A stretch of 64,000 bases of DNA from Thermoanaerobaculia bacterium (GTDB taxonomy: Bacteria > Acidobacteriota > Thermoanaerobaculia > Multivoradales > JAIOJS01), in contig JAUIDB010000006.1 in NCBI GenBank assembly GCA_030429235.1, forward strand, positions 124,001-188,000, given 5' to 3'. The notes beneath the pieces were generated by a model, which worked only from the letters and a program-made list of their open reading frames with translations, was not told the origin of the DNA and searched no databases. Below, piece after piece: positions 55,195-63,318 of the stretch (position 1 is the first letter of the stretch; each line of letters opens with the position of its first letter). A program made the position numbers and the translations under genes.

Positions 55195-55354
55195 TAGTGT
55201 CCCGTGCGGGGATTCCTGCTGACCTCGAACGGTCCTCTTCGCGGCTGTCGCGGTAGTCCTTCTCTGACCGCTCGGTATGCCTCGTCGTGGGGCTTGGCCA
55301 GCGGCGAACTGGACCGTTTCCAGAGTGGCAAAGAACTCGTCCCACGGGACACTA
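55195..55354. repeat. About 160-bp element bounded by near-perfect inverted repeats, with nested internal inverted repeats
   Basis: TAGTGTCCCGTgcGGG (55195-55210) / CCCACGGGACACTA (55341-55354); internal AACGGTCC/GGACCGTT and TTCGCGGCTG/CAGCGGCGAA. Confidence 0.7.
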
Positions 55355-55858
55355 GCTCGGGTTCAGCCACCAGAGGGTGCCATTGAGTGCAGTAGCGAAC
55401 AGGCACCAGGCCAGGTAGGGCAGGAGGAGTCGACCGGCGAATCGGTCCAGTTTCGAGAATCGAGCTGCGGTGACGACGATCAGTAGATCGAGGAGGACGA
55501 TGACGGCGAAGGCCCAGCCGGGAGAACGGGCCCCAAAGAAGATTGGGGTCCACGCCGCGTTGAGGAGCAGCTGAGCAGCGAACGCGACTAAGGCTGCGCG
55601 TCGGGCCGAAGATGACGGCTGCCGCGCGATGCGGTACAGGGCGAAGCCCATGGCGAGATAAAGAGCCGTCCACACCGGTCCGAAGAGCCAGTTGGGCGGA
55701 TTCCAGGAAGGCTTGCGGAGGGCCTGGTACCAGGCGTCAGGAGGAAAGGCCCAGCCCGCGAGGGCGGGGGTGAAGCAGAGTGCGATACAGGAGATGAGGA
55801 GAGCGGTTTGCCCGGATCGGCTGGCGAGGCTGCGGGTCGAGGTGGCGAGACCGTTCAT
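55352..55858 (-). CDS. TspO/MBR family protein
   Basis: WYQALRKPSWNPPNWLFGPVWTALYLAMGFALYRI...QLLLNAAWTPIFFGAR...NGTLWWLNP. Confidence 0.92.
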   Translation of the reverse strand: MNGLATSTRSLASRSGQTALLISCIALCFTPALAGWAFPPDAWYQALRKPSWNPPNWLFGPVWTALYLAMGFALYRIARQPSSSARRAALVAFAAQLLLNAAWTPIFFGARSPGWAFAVIVLLDLLIVVTAARFSKLDRFAGRLLLPYLAWCLFATALNGTLWWLNPS

Positions 55859-56256
55859 TGGAGTGCCTCTCGGCTGAGTTGGGTGACGAGGGCGAAGAAG
55901 CGTGGGTCCTCGCCGACCGGCGGTAGGACTTCGAACTCGACGGTTGGGTGGTCATGCCGGGCGTCGGCGACGGCATCGGGAACGTCCTTGGCCACGTGCC
56001 CACCCTGCGAGAAGAAGATGGGGAGCACGGACACTCGGGTCACTCCCGCTTCGGCGAGTTGACCCATGGCGTCCGGCAGCGCGGGACCGGACATCTGTAG
56101 GTACGCGAGAGCGACCGAAGCGTCGCCGAGGGTCTCGGTCACGATCTGGCGCAGGCGTTCGGCGGTCCGTTGCCAGATGGGATCGCGACTGCCGTGGGCC
56201 AGTAGGATCAGGCCGTTGCGAGCGGTCGATGCGCGGCCGAAGGTGTTCGTGTTCAA
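55855..56256 (-). CDS. CbiX-type chelatase family protein
   Basis: GLILLAHGSRDPIWQRTAERLRQIV...VALAYLQMSGPALPDAMGQLAEAGVTRVSVLPIFFSQGGHVAKD. Confidence 0.88.
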   Translation of the reverse strand: MNTNTFGRASTARNGLILLAHGSRDPIWQRTAERLRQIVTETLGDASVALAYLQMSGPALPDAMGQLAEAGVTRVSVLPIFFSQGGHVAKDVPDAVADARHDHPTVEFEVLPPVGEDPRFFALVTQLSREALQ

Positions 56257-56280
56257 AGTGCTCTCCCGGAGATCGGGGGT

Positions 56281-56318
56281 GAAAAGAAGGACCAGACTCG
56301 CGGCACGCGAGCCTGGTC
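56281..56318 (-). terminator. Probable terminator/attenuator between the fasciclin and CbiX genes
   Basis: Minus-strand 13-bp stem with one mismatch (GACCAGgCTCGCG/CGCGAGtCTGGTC), then CTTCTTTTC. Confidence 0.6.
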
Positions 56319-56360
56319 GAAGAAGTTCGGTTCAGGAGACTTTGGTGTCTCCGAGTCCGT

Positions 56361-56864
56361 CTACTTGCTCGGAGCCGTAGCGGCTGGGATCAGGACGGCG
56401 TCGATGACGTGGATGACGCCGTTGCTGGTCTCGATATCCGTCTGTACGACGTTGGCACCGTCGACCATGACTCCGTTCGAAGTGTCGATGGTGAGCAGGG
56501 TTCCTTCGACGGACTTGGCCTCGGTCAGGTTGACGACATCCGCGGCCAGAACCTTGCCGGCAACTACGTGGTACGTGAGGATCGCCTGCAACTTCTCCTT
56601 GTCAGCGAGCAGGGCTTCGATCGTCCCCGCCGGGAGCTTGGCAAAGGCCTCGTCGGTGGGAGCGAAGACGGTGAACGGGCCCTCGCTCTTCAGGGTGTCG
56701 ACCAGGTCCGCGGCCTGCACGGCAGCCACCAGGGTCTCGAACGAGCCCGCCGCGATCGCGGTGTCGACGACATCCTTGGTTTCTTTGGCCGTCTTTCCGG
56801 CCCATGCCGGCGACGTCAGGGCTGCGATCGTGGTGAGGACGGTCAGCGTTTTGAGGATCTTCAT
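56361..56864 (-). CDS. Secreted fasciclin-domain protein
   Basis: Signal peptide; [50 protein letters not shown]...[12 protein letters not shown]. Confidence 0.95.
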   Translation of the reverse strand: MKILKTLTVLTTIAALTSPAWAGKTAKETKDVVDTAIAAGSFETLVAAVQAADLVDTLKSEGPFTVFAPTDEAFAKLPAGTIEALLADKEKLQAILTYHVVAGKVLAADVVNLTEAKSVEGTLLTIDTSNGVMVDGANVVQTDIETSNGVIHVIDAVLIPAATAPSK

Positions 56865-56935
56865 GGTGGGTTCCTTTCGCTCGGTGCTCCCTAGGAAGCG
56901 TGATTGGTTCAGCCTGTTTTGGCTGTCTGTCTAGG

Positions 56936-56964
56936 ACAATACATTGACAGCTTCCGTTTGTCAA
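56936..56964 (-). promoter_or_regulatory. Sigma70-like promoter for the fasciclin gene
   Basis: Minus-strand TTGACA-17-TATTGT; the -35 is one arm of TTGACA-N9-TGTCAA (56944-56964). Confidence 0.7.
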
Positions 56965-57018
56965 GACTTTGTTCAGGCAAGGCGCTCTGAAATTGCCTGG
57001 CCTGGGGAGCTTGGGCAC

Positions 57019-57055
57019 TGTCAGTGTTGACAACATCTGGACAAGATGGTTCAAT
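57019..57055 (+). promoter_or_regulatory. Promoter with overlapping inverted repeat for the MerR/B12 regulator
   Basis: TGTCA-N4-TGACA (57019-57032) overlaps the -35 TTGACA (57027-57032), 17-nt spacer, TTCAAT (57050-57055); ATG at 57062. Confidence 0.6.
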
Positions 57056-57061
57056 GCAGTC

Positions 57062-58030
57062 ATGACTAAGCTAGATCCGTCGCAGCCGATCCACAGTATT
57101 GGAGTGGTCGAGCGCCGCACCGGAATCAAGGCCGACCTCGTGCGGGCCTGGGAGCGGCGGTATGGTGCCGTGGTTCCGACACGGACCGAAACCGATCGCC
57201 GCCTCTACTCCGAAGCGGATGTGGAGCGACTGACGCTGTTGCACGAAGCCACCCGCTTGGGGCATCGGATCAGTCACATCGCACGGCTCTCGGACGAGGA
57301 GCTCGGGACGCTGCTCGAGGCCTCGACGGCTCTCGCGCCTCGAGTGGGTACCCGAGTCCTGTCCCCTGACCTCGAGGCGAGACTGGCCGTGTGTTTGCGC
57401 GCCATCGAGGATCTCGACGCCGCTGGACTCCAGGGGGAGCTCACGCGGGCTTCTTTTACGCTCAGCCGCGTAGCTTTGGTCGAAGAGCTCTTGGTGCCGT
57501 TGATGGAGCAGGTCGGGGCGCGGTGGCGGCACGGCACCATGGATCCGGCCCAGGAGCACCTGGCCACGGCTGCGGTGCGCGGATTCGTCGGCGGATTCGT
57601 GGGCTTCCCGACTCCGGCCAGCGGGCCGGTCCTGGTGGTGACGACTCCCGCCGGGCAGCACCACGAACTCGGGGCTTTGCTCGCCGCGGCGATGGCAGCC
57701 GCGGAAGGATGGCGGGTGGTGTACCTGGGACCCAACCTGCCGATCGCCTCGATCGCGCGAGCGGCAACGCGCGCCGAGGCGAGGGCGGTAGCGCTGGGAA
57801 TCACGTATCCGGAAGCGTCTCCCAATCTCGTCGCCGAACTGCGGGCACTGCTCGAGGCACTCGCCGGGATTCACCTCATCCTCGGAGGGCGCGGGGCCAC
57901 CGTCGCCGATTCGCTGCCGGCTTCCCCGTACTGGACCCGGGTCCAGGACATGGGCGCCTTTCAGCGCGCCCTGGCTCGCCTGGGTGACGTCACGAGCACA
58001 GGAGGGCCGTCGGATGGCATCGAAGGCTGA
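57062..58030 (+). CDS. MerR-family regulator with B12-binding domain (CarH/LitR-like)
   Basis: N-terminal MerR HTH IGVVERRTGIKADLVRAWERRYGAV; W-x9-EH in WRHGTMDPAQEH; cobalamin-binding-like GQHHELGALLAAA. Confidence 0.9.
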   Translation: MTKLDPSQPIHSIGVVERRTGIKADLVRAWERRYGAVVPTRTETDRRLYSEADVERLTLLHEATRLGHRISHIARLSDEELGTLLEASTALAPRVGTRVLSPDLEARLAVCLRAIEDLDAAGLQGELTRASFTLSRVALVEELLVPLMEQVGARWRHGTMDPAQEHLATAAVRGFVGGFVGFPTPASGPVLVVTTPAGQHHELGALLAAAMAAAEGWRVVYLGPNLPIASIARAATRAEARAVALGITYPEASPNLVAELRALLEALAGIHLILGGRGATVADSLPASPYWTRVQDMGAFQRALARLGDVTSTGGPSDGIEG

Positions 58031-59012
58031 TCGTCACGAAGTGGTCAAGGACTCTCTGGGGCCAGATGATCCCCTGCGACTTGGAGTGAGCGCCTGCCTC
58101 ATGGGGCAGGAGGTCCGATTCAACGGTGGGCACACCCGGGACAACTTCCTGGTGCATACCCTGAGCCAGTGGGTCGAGTGGGTCACCGTGTGTCCTGAGT
58201 TCGAGATGGGCCTGGGGGTTCCGAGGGAGAGCCTCCGGCTGATCGGCGACCCGGAGGCTCCACTCCTGATCGCGCCCAAGTCGGGTTCGGACCACACCGA
58301 GGCCATGAAGGCCTGGTCTGCGCAACGGCTGACCGAACTCGCGCGGCTCGATCTGCATGGCTTCGTACTCAAGCGGGCCTCGCCGAGCTGTGGTCTGTTT
58401 CGCGTCAAGGTCTACGATGACCACAACATGCCCAATCCCGTGGGACGGGGCCTCTTCGCTGCGGACCTCGCTCGAGCGCTGCCGCTCCTGCCGCTGGAGG
58501 AGGAGGGGCGCCTGAACGATCCCCGGCTGCGGGAGAACTTCATCGAGCGGATGTTCGCCTACCGTCGCTGGCGGGAGCTGCTCGAGGATCCGAGTCCGGC
58601 GGGACTCGTGGCCTTCCATTCCGCCCACAAGCTGGCCCTGATGGCCCACTCTCCGGAGCAGCAAGTTCAACTGGGCCGACTGGTCTCCGAAGCCGGGGCC
58701 CGCGATCTCTCGGAGCTCCTCGACGACTACGGTGCGTTGTTCATGGACGTGATGGCCAAGGTCGCCACCAGCAAGCGACACACCAACGTCCTCCAGCACG
58801 TGCAGGGGTACCTCAAGGGCCGATTGGATCGAGGTGACACCCAGGAGCTGGGAGAGGTGATCGAAGAGTACCGCCTGGGTAGAGTGCCCCTGGTGGTGCC
58901 GCTCACCCTACTCCGGCACCACCTCCGTCGACACGAGACGCACGAGTGGCTGGGCGCGCAGACCTACCTGAATCCCTACCCCTCGGAGCTCATGCTCCGC
59001 AATCACGTCTAG
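58014..59012 (+). CDS. DUF523-DUF1722 (YbgA) family protein
   Basis: LRLGVSACLMGQEVRFNGGHTRDNFL...VCPEFEMGLGVPRESLRLIG...KRASPSCGLFRVKVY, then C-terminal YbgA-like HSAHKLALMAHSPE. Confidence 0.9.
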   Translation: MASKADRHEVVKDSLGPDDPLRLGVSACLMGQEVRFNGGHTRDNFLVHTLSQWVEWVTVCPEFEMGLGVPRESLRLIGDPEAPLLIAPKSGSDHTEAMKAWSAQRLTELARLDLHGFVLKRASPSCGLFRVKVYDDHNMPNPVGRGLFAADLARALPLLPLEEEGRLNDPRLRENFIERMFAYRRWRELLEDPSPAGLVAFHSAHKLALMAHSPEQQVQLGRLVSEAGARDLSELLDDYGALFMDVMAKVATSKRHTNVLQHVQGYLKGRLDRGDTQELGEVIEEYRLGRVPLVVPLTLLRHHLRRHETHEWLGAQTYLNPYPSELMLRNHV

Positions 59013-60415
59013 CGGTCTCGGAACGCGGCGATCGCGCGTCGTCGGGCCGCCTGGTGGTCGACCAGGGGTGCGGGATAGGTGGCCGGGCGGTCTGTGGCGA
59101 GGTGCTTGGGGTCGTGGTGGGCACCGTTCGGGAGCTCGTCGAGTTCGGGAACGAAGCGCCTGATGAACTGCGCTTTGGGGTCGAACCGCTTCGACTGGGT
59201 CCACGGGTTGAAGACCCGGAAGTAGGGAACCGCATCGGTGCCAGTCGAGGCGGCCCACTGCCATCCACCGTTGTTGTTGGCCAGGTCCGCGTCGACCAGG
59301 CTCCGCATGAAGTGTTCCTCGCCCTGGCGCCAGTCGAGGAGGAGGTCCTTGGTCAGGAAGCTCGCGGCGATCATGCGGAGTCGGTTGTGCAACCAGCCGG
59401 TTTCCGCCAGGCAGCGCATACTGGCGTCGACGATTGGGAAGCCGGTTCGTCCCGACTTCCAGGCCTCGAGGGCCTCCGGGTCGTCGTTCCACTCGATGGT
59501 TTCGGTCTCCTCTCGAAAGGCCCGGTACTTGGAGACCCTGGGAAACCCGACGAGTACGTGTCGGTAGAAGTCACGCCAGGCGAGCTGGCGCAGCCAGAGA
59601 GTGATTCCGGGCTGGCCCTGGATCAACTCGCCACCGTTGGCCCGGACGGCCTGCCAGAGAACGCTGCGGGCCGAGATGGCCCCGACCGCGAGGTAGGGAG
59701 AGAGGGTACTGGTCGCGGCGCGGTGGGGCAGGTCGCGGTCCTCGTGGTAGCGGCGGGCGGCATCGTCGAGGAAGCTCTCGAGTCGACGCGTCGCCTCGTG
59801 GGGGCCGGCCGGCCAGAGCCGGTGAGCCGGCCAGTCCCTCGAATCGGGCCAGTTCTCCATCGGCGGGACTTCGACGGCGTCGCCAGCCTCAGGGGCTGGC
59901 AGCGGGAGGTCGAGGCCGCTGTCTTCGAGTCGTCGACTCCAGTTGCGAAAGAAGGGAGTGAACACAGAGTAGGGTTTGCCGGTGGAGGTCTCGATCTCCC
60001 CCGGCGGAATCAGCGTCTGGTCGTCAAACGCCGCCGACTCGATCTCCATGCGGTCGAGCTTGCGGACGACCGCTGCGTCGCGCTGTCGTTCGTTCCACTC
60101 CAGTTCGCGGTTGAAGTAGACCGCTCGGGAATCCGTCTGCCGGGCGATCTCGACCAGGGTTTCGGGCACCTGCGCGAAGGTCGGGCAAACCTCGACTCTG
60201 AGAGTGATCCCACGCCCGGCGAGTTCGTCGGCGAGAGCAGCCACGGACCGGCGAACGAAGTCTCGCTTCGGCTCTCCCCAATCGTGCCGTTCCCACTGAC
60301 GCGGCGTGGCGATGAAGAGACCCGTAACCCGGCCCGGCGAGCGCTGAGAGGCCGCATGCAGGGCGGGGTTGTCCTCCACCCGGAGGTCCGAACGAAACCA
60401 CACCAGGGTTCCCAC
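59009..60415 (-). CDS. phrB: Deoxyribodipyrimidine photolyase
   Basis: LVWFRSDLRVEDNPALHAAS; WRDFYRHVL; GFPIVDASMRCLAETGWLHNRLRMIAASFLTKDLLLDWRQGEEHFMRSLVDADLANNNGGWQWAASTGTDAVPYFRVFNP. Confidence 0.96.
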   Translation of the reverse strand: MGTLVWFRSDLRVEDNPALHAASQRSPGRVTGLFIATPRQWERHDWGEPKRDFVRRSVAALADELAGRGITLRVEVCPTFAQVPETLVEIARQTDSRAVYFNRELEWNERQRDAAVVRKLDRMEIESAAFDDQTLIPPGEIETSTGKPYSVFTPFFRNWSRRLEDSGLDLPLPAPEAGDAVEVPPMENWPDSRDWPAHRLWPAGPHEATRRLESFLDDAARRYHEDRDLPHRAATSTLSPYLAVGAISARSVLWQAVRANGGELIQGQPGITLWLRQLAWRDFYRHVLVGFPRVSKYRAFREETETIEWNDDPEALEAWKSGRTGFPIVDASMRCLAETGWLHNRLRMIAASFLTKDLLLDWRQGEEHFMRSLVDADLANNNGGWQWAASTGTDAVPYFRVFNPWTQSKRFDPKAQFIRRFVPELDELPNGAHHDPKHLATDRPATYPAPLVDHQAARRRAIAAFRDR

Positions 60416-60417
60416 GT

Positions 60418-61887
60418 TCAGTTCTCCTCTCTCTCGGTAGTGCGTTCCTTTCCCTCGGCCGAGCGGGCGATTCCGGCGAGCATGCCCGAGAAAACGAAGC
60501 CGTGGAACGGCCAGACCGCGTACCAGTAGATCAGCCCGAACAGGCCTCGAGCGTGGAAGGTGGCGCGTTGCGTCACGGTGGTCGTGGAGTCGGTTCCGCT
60601 GACTTCGAAGTCGAGAAAGGCGATTCCGGGCAGCTTCATCTCGGCTCGCAGTCGGAGCTTCTGATTCGCTTCGACCTCGACGACCCGCCAGAAGTCCAGG
60701 GCGTCACCATGCCGAAGCTCTTCGGGGTTGCGTCGACCGCGGCGCAGCCCCGGGCCCCCGACGAGTCGGTCGAGAAAGCCGCGCAGTCGCCAGAGGAGAT
60801 CGGCGGCGTACCAGCCATTGCCACCACCGATTCTCTGCACGGCGCGGAAGGTCTGCGCCGGACTGGCCTCGACCTGTGTGGTTCTCTCGTCCCTAAAGAT
60901 GGTTCCACCGGCCCAGGCCGGATCGCCCGGCAGGATGCCGGCGTCACTCCACGAGGTGTCGACGCTGCCTTCGAGCGAGGCGGCGATGGCTCGACGAATC
61001 GCCAGTCGGGCGGTGAGTCGCGGTGCTGGCATCCACTGCGCAGCCTCCTCGTTCCGACAGACCACCCGATTGCGTAGGCCCTCGGTCAGTGGCCGAGCGA
61101 TGCGGTGGGAGAGGGGAGTGACGAGATGGATCCACAGAGAACTCAGCCAAGGAGTGAGCACCGGTACCGGTAGGACCCAGCGCCGGGGCAGCCCGAGTTC
61201 CTCTGCGGTCAGGTCCATCAGCTCGCGATAGGTGACGACGTCGGGTCCTCCGATATCGAGAGTGCGGCCGATGGTCTCCGAGACTTCGAGACTGGCGACC
61301 AGATAGTGCAGGGCGTCTCGAATCGAGATCGGCTGGCATTCGGTCTCGACCCAGCGAGGGGTCACCATCAGGGGCAGTCTCTCGACCAGGTAGCGGAGCA
61401 TCTCGAACGAGGCGCTGCCTGATCCGATGACCATAGCGGCGCGCAACACGGTCACCGGCACCGTGGTCGCTGCGAGGGCTGATTCCACTTCGCGGCGCGA
61501 CGCGAGATGCTCGCTCAGGTCGTCCCCGGTTTCGCCGAGGCCACCGAGGTAGATGATTCGCTGGACGCCGGAGCGCTCCGCGACGCGAGCGAAACGCTCA
61601 GCCATGGTGCGATCCTCGCGCGCGTACCCGCCACCGGCGTGGATCATCGAGTGCAGCAGGTAGTACGCCGCATCGCAGCTGGCGAGGGCTCGATGGAGAT
61701 CCTCCTCCACGGTGGCGTCACCCTCCACGACTTCGAGCCGGGGATGGCTCGACCAGCCACGGTGGTCGAGCTTCTTGGCGGAGCGTGCCAGACATCGCAC
61801 GATGTAACCGCGCTCTAGCAACAGAGGGACCAGGCGGCCGCCGATGTAGCCGGTCGCACCGGTGACGAGGATTCGCTGGTTCTTCAT
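60418..61887 (-). CDS. NAD(P)-binding SDR family protein with C-terminal DUF2867-like domain
   Basis: RILVTGATGYIGGRLVPLLLERGYIVRCLARSAKKL; C-terminal WYAADLLWRLRGFLDRLVGGPGLRRGRRNPEELRHGDALDFWRV. Confidence 0.9.
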   Translation of the reverse strand: MKNQRILVTGATGYIGGRLVPLLLERGYIVRCLARSAKKLDHRGWSSHPRLEVVEGDATVEEDLHRALASCDAAYYLLHSMIHAGGGYAREDRTMAERFARVAERSGVQRIIYLGGLGETGDDLSEHLASRREVESALAATTVPVTVLRAAMVIGSGSASFEMLRYLVERLPLMVTPRWVETECQPISIRDALHYLVASLEVSETIGRTLDIGGPDVVTYRELMDLTAEELGLPRRWVLPVPVLTPWLSSLWIHLVTPLSHRIARPLTEGLRNRVVCRNEEAAQWMPAPRLTARLAIRRAIAASLEGSVDTSWSDAGILPGDPAWAGGTIFRDERTTQVEASPAQTFRAVQRIGGGNGWYAADLLWRLRGFLDRLVGGPGLRRGRRNPEELRHGDALDFWRVVEVEANQKLRLRAEMKLPGIAFLDFEVSGTDSTTTVTQRATFHARGLFGLIYWYAVWPFHGFVFSGMLAGIARSAEGKERTTEREEN

Positions 61888-62777
61888 GTTGGACTTTCGC
61901 TGAGAAGGTCGGCCATCGAGACCTCCAGGGCGCCGGCGATCTTCAGGCTCGCCTCGAGCGTAATGTTCTGTTTGCCGCGCTCCACGGCGGACAGGTAGGG
62001 GCGGGTCAGCCCCGATCGCTGTGACAGCTCGGCCTGGCTCAGGCCGAGGGCCGTGCGGAGTCTCGTGATTCTCTGGCCGACCACGCTGAGATAGTCCCGG
62101 GGGTCGCGGACACTGCTGAGGCCCACCAACCGCGCCGCGGCCTGGAGACCTTCGAGCGCATCGCTCACGATGGCATCCGCCGTCAGCTGGCCGGGCTCGA
62201 GGTCGCGCGTGCCGGAGCCACCCAGTAGCACGGGGATTCCCGCCCGCGAGAGGGCGAGAGTCAGCTTCTGCGCCTCAACTCCGGGGCGTAACGTCACCGA
62301 AAGTGCCACGAGGTCCGGCCCGGAGTGTCCGACATAGTCGACGAAGTCGCGTCGGGGGGGAGCGAGGCCGAGGTGGTCGACTCGCCATCCCTGCCAGTCG
62401 AAGAGGGCCGCGACGATTCGGGCCGGCAGCGTGTGGTTGTCTCCAGGGGCCGCGGCCACGAGCACCGTTTTGTCCAGCGGTCGGGAGGGCCGAAAGGCTA
62501 GGGTGACTCTCTCGATCTCCCGACGAGTGGCCTCGCTGGCCCAGTGTTCTTGGGCGATGGTGATCTCTCCGCGATGCCACAACTCCCCGATTTCCCATTG
62601 GGCGGGGGCCAGTACTTGGAGGAGAAGAGTCGGCAAGTCGAGACCCCCGGCCAGCCCCTGCTCGATCGCTCGGGTGGCGGCCGGGCGGTCGCAGGCGACG
62701 AGGGCGGAGAGGTACTGGACGCGCAGCTCGGCGGACAGAGAGGGTGAAGTTGGGAGGCTAGGGAGGGGGTCGCTCAT
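61884..62777 (-). CDS. B12-binding domain protein with C-terminal XRE-type HTH
   Basis: W-x9-EH in LWHRGEITIAQEHWASE; DNHTLPARIVAALFDWQGWRVDHLGLAPP; C-terminal ITRLRTALGLSQAELSQRSGLTRPYLSAVERGKQNITLEASLKIAGAL. Confidence 0.9.
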   Translation of the reverse strand: MSDPLPSLPTSPSLSAELRVQYLSALVACDRPAATRAIEQGLAGGLDLPTLLLQVLAPAQWEIGELWHRGEITIAQEHWASEATRREIERVTLAFRPSRPLDKTVLVAAAPGDNHTLPARIVAALFDWQGWRVDHLGLAPPRRDFVDYVGHSGPDLVALSVTLRPGVEAQKLTLALSRAGIPVLLGGSGTRDLEPGQLTADAIVSDALEGLQAAARLVGLSSVRDPRDYLSVVGQRITRLRTALGLSQAELSQRSGLTRPYLSAVERGKQNITLEASLKIAGALEVSMADLLSESPT

Positions 62778-62785
62778 GCGGTGAA

Positions 62786-62827
62786 GTATAGCATAGTTGA
62801 CAGATCGGTGTAAGGTGGTTTACGATG
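62786..62827. promoter_or_regulatory. Overlapping divergent promoters between the B12-XRE gene and the SRPBCC gene
   Basis: Plus: TTGACA (62798-62803) with 18-nt spacer to TACGAT; minus: TATACT (complement of 62786-62791) 8 nt from the ATG at 62777. Confidence 0.6.
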
Positions 62828-62850
62828 GTGAACATCGAAGGCGATCCACC

Positions 62851-63318
62851 ATGACCCACCAGCTATCCCGCACGACCTCCATCCCCCTTCCCTCCGAGGA
62901 TGTTTTCGCGTTCTTCTCGGACGCGACCAACCTACAGTCACTCACTCCTCCGTGGGTCGGCTTCGAGATCCTCTCCCCAACTCCGGTCGAGATGCGGCCT
63001 GGAACGCTGATCGACTACCGAATTCGGCTGCGGGGCATCCCAGTGCGCTGGCGCAGCGAGATCACGGTCTGGGACCCTCCTCACCGTTTCGTCGACGAGC
63101 AGCGTCTGGGACCCTATCGTTCCTGGCGCCACGAGCATCGTTTTCGGCCCACGCCGGGTGGTACCGAGGTGCTGGACGAGGTGACCTACCGGGTCTGGGG
63201 TGGCGGGCTCGTCAATCGTCTTCTCGTAGCTCCCGACCTCGATCGGATTTTCGACTACCGCCAGCGCCGGATGGCCGAACTCCTCCAGTCGAAGCCGCCG
63301 AAGGACGGCCCGACGTGA
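62851..63318 (+). CDS. SRPBCC (cyclase/dehydrase-like) family protein
   Basis: TSIPLPSEDVFAFFSDATNLQSLTPPWVGFEILSP...VDEQRLGPYRSWRHEHRF. Confidence 0.85.
   Translation: MTHQLSRTTSIPLPSEDVFAFFSDATNLQSLTPPWVGFEILSPTPVEMRPGTLIDYRIRLRGIPVRWRSEITVWDPPHRFVDEQRLGPYRSWRHEHRFRPTPGGTEVLDEVTYRVWGGGLVNRLLVAPDLDRIFDYRQRRMAELLQSKPPKDGPT

Noticed and set aside
55195-55354. Complete insertion sequence
   Set aside because: Only about 160 bp with no transposase; at most a MITE-like or structural element.
55194-55673. 159-aa minus and 60-69-aa plus ORFs over the 160-bp inverted-repeat element
   Set aside because: They run through the repeat and antisense or out-of-frame to tspO; no protein-like conservation visible.
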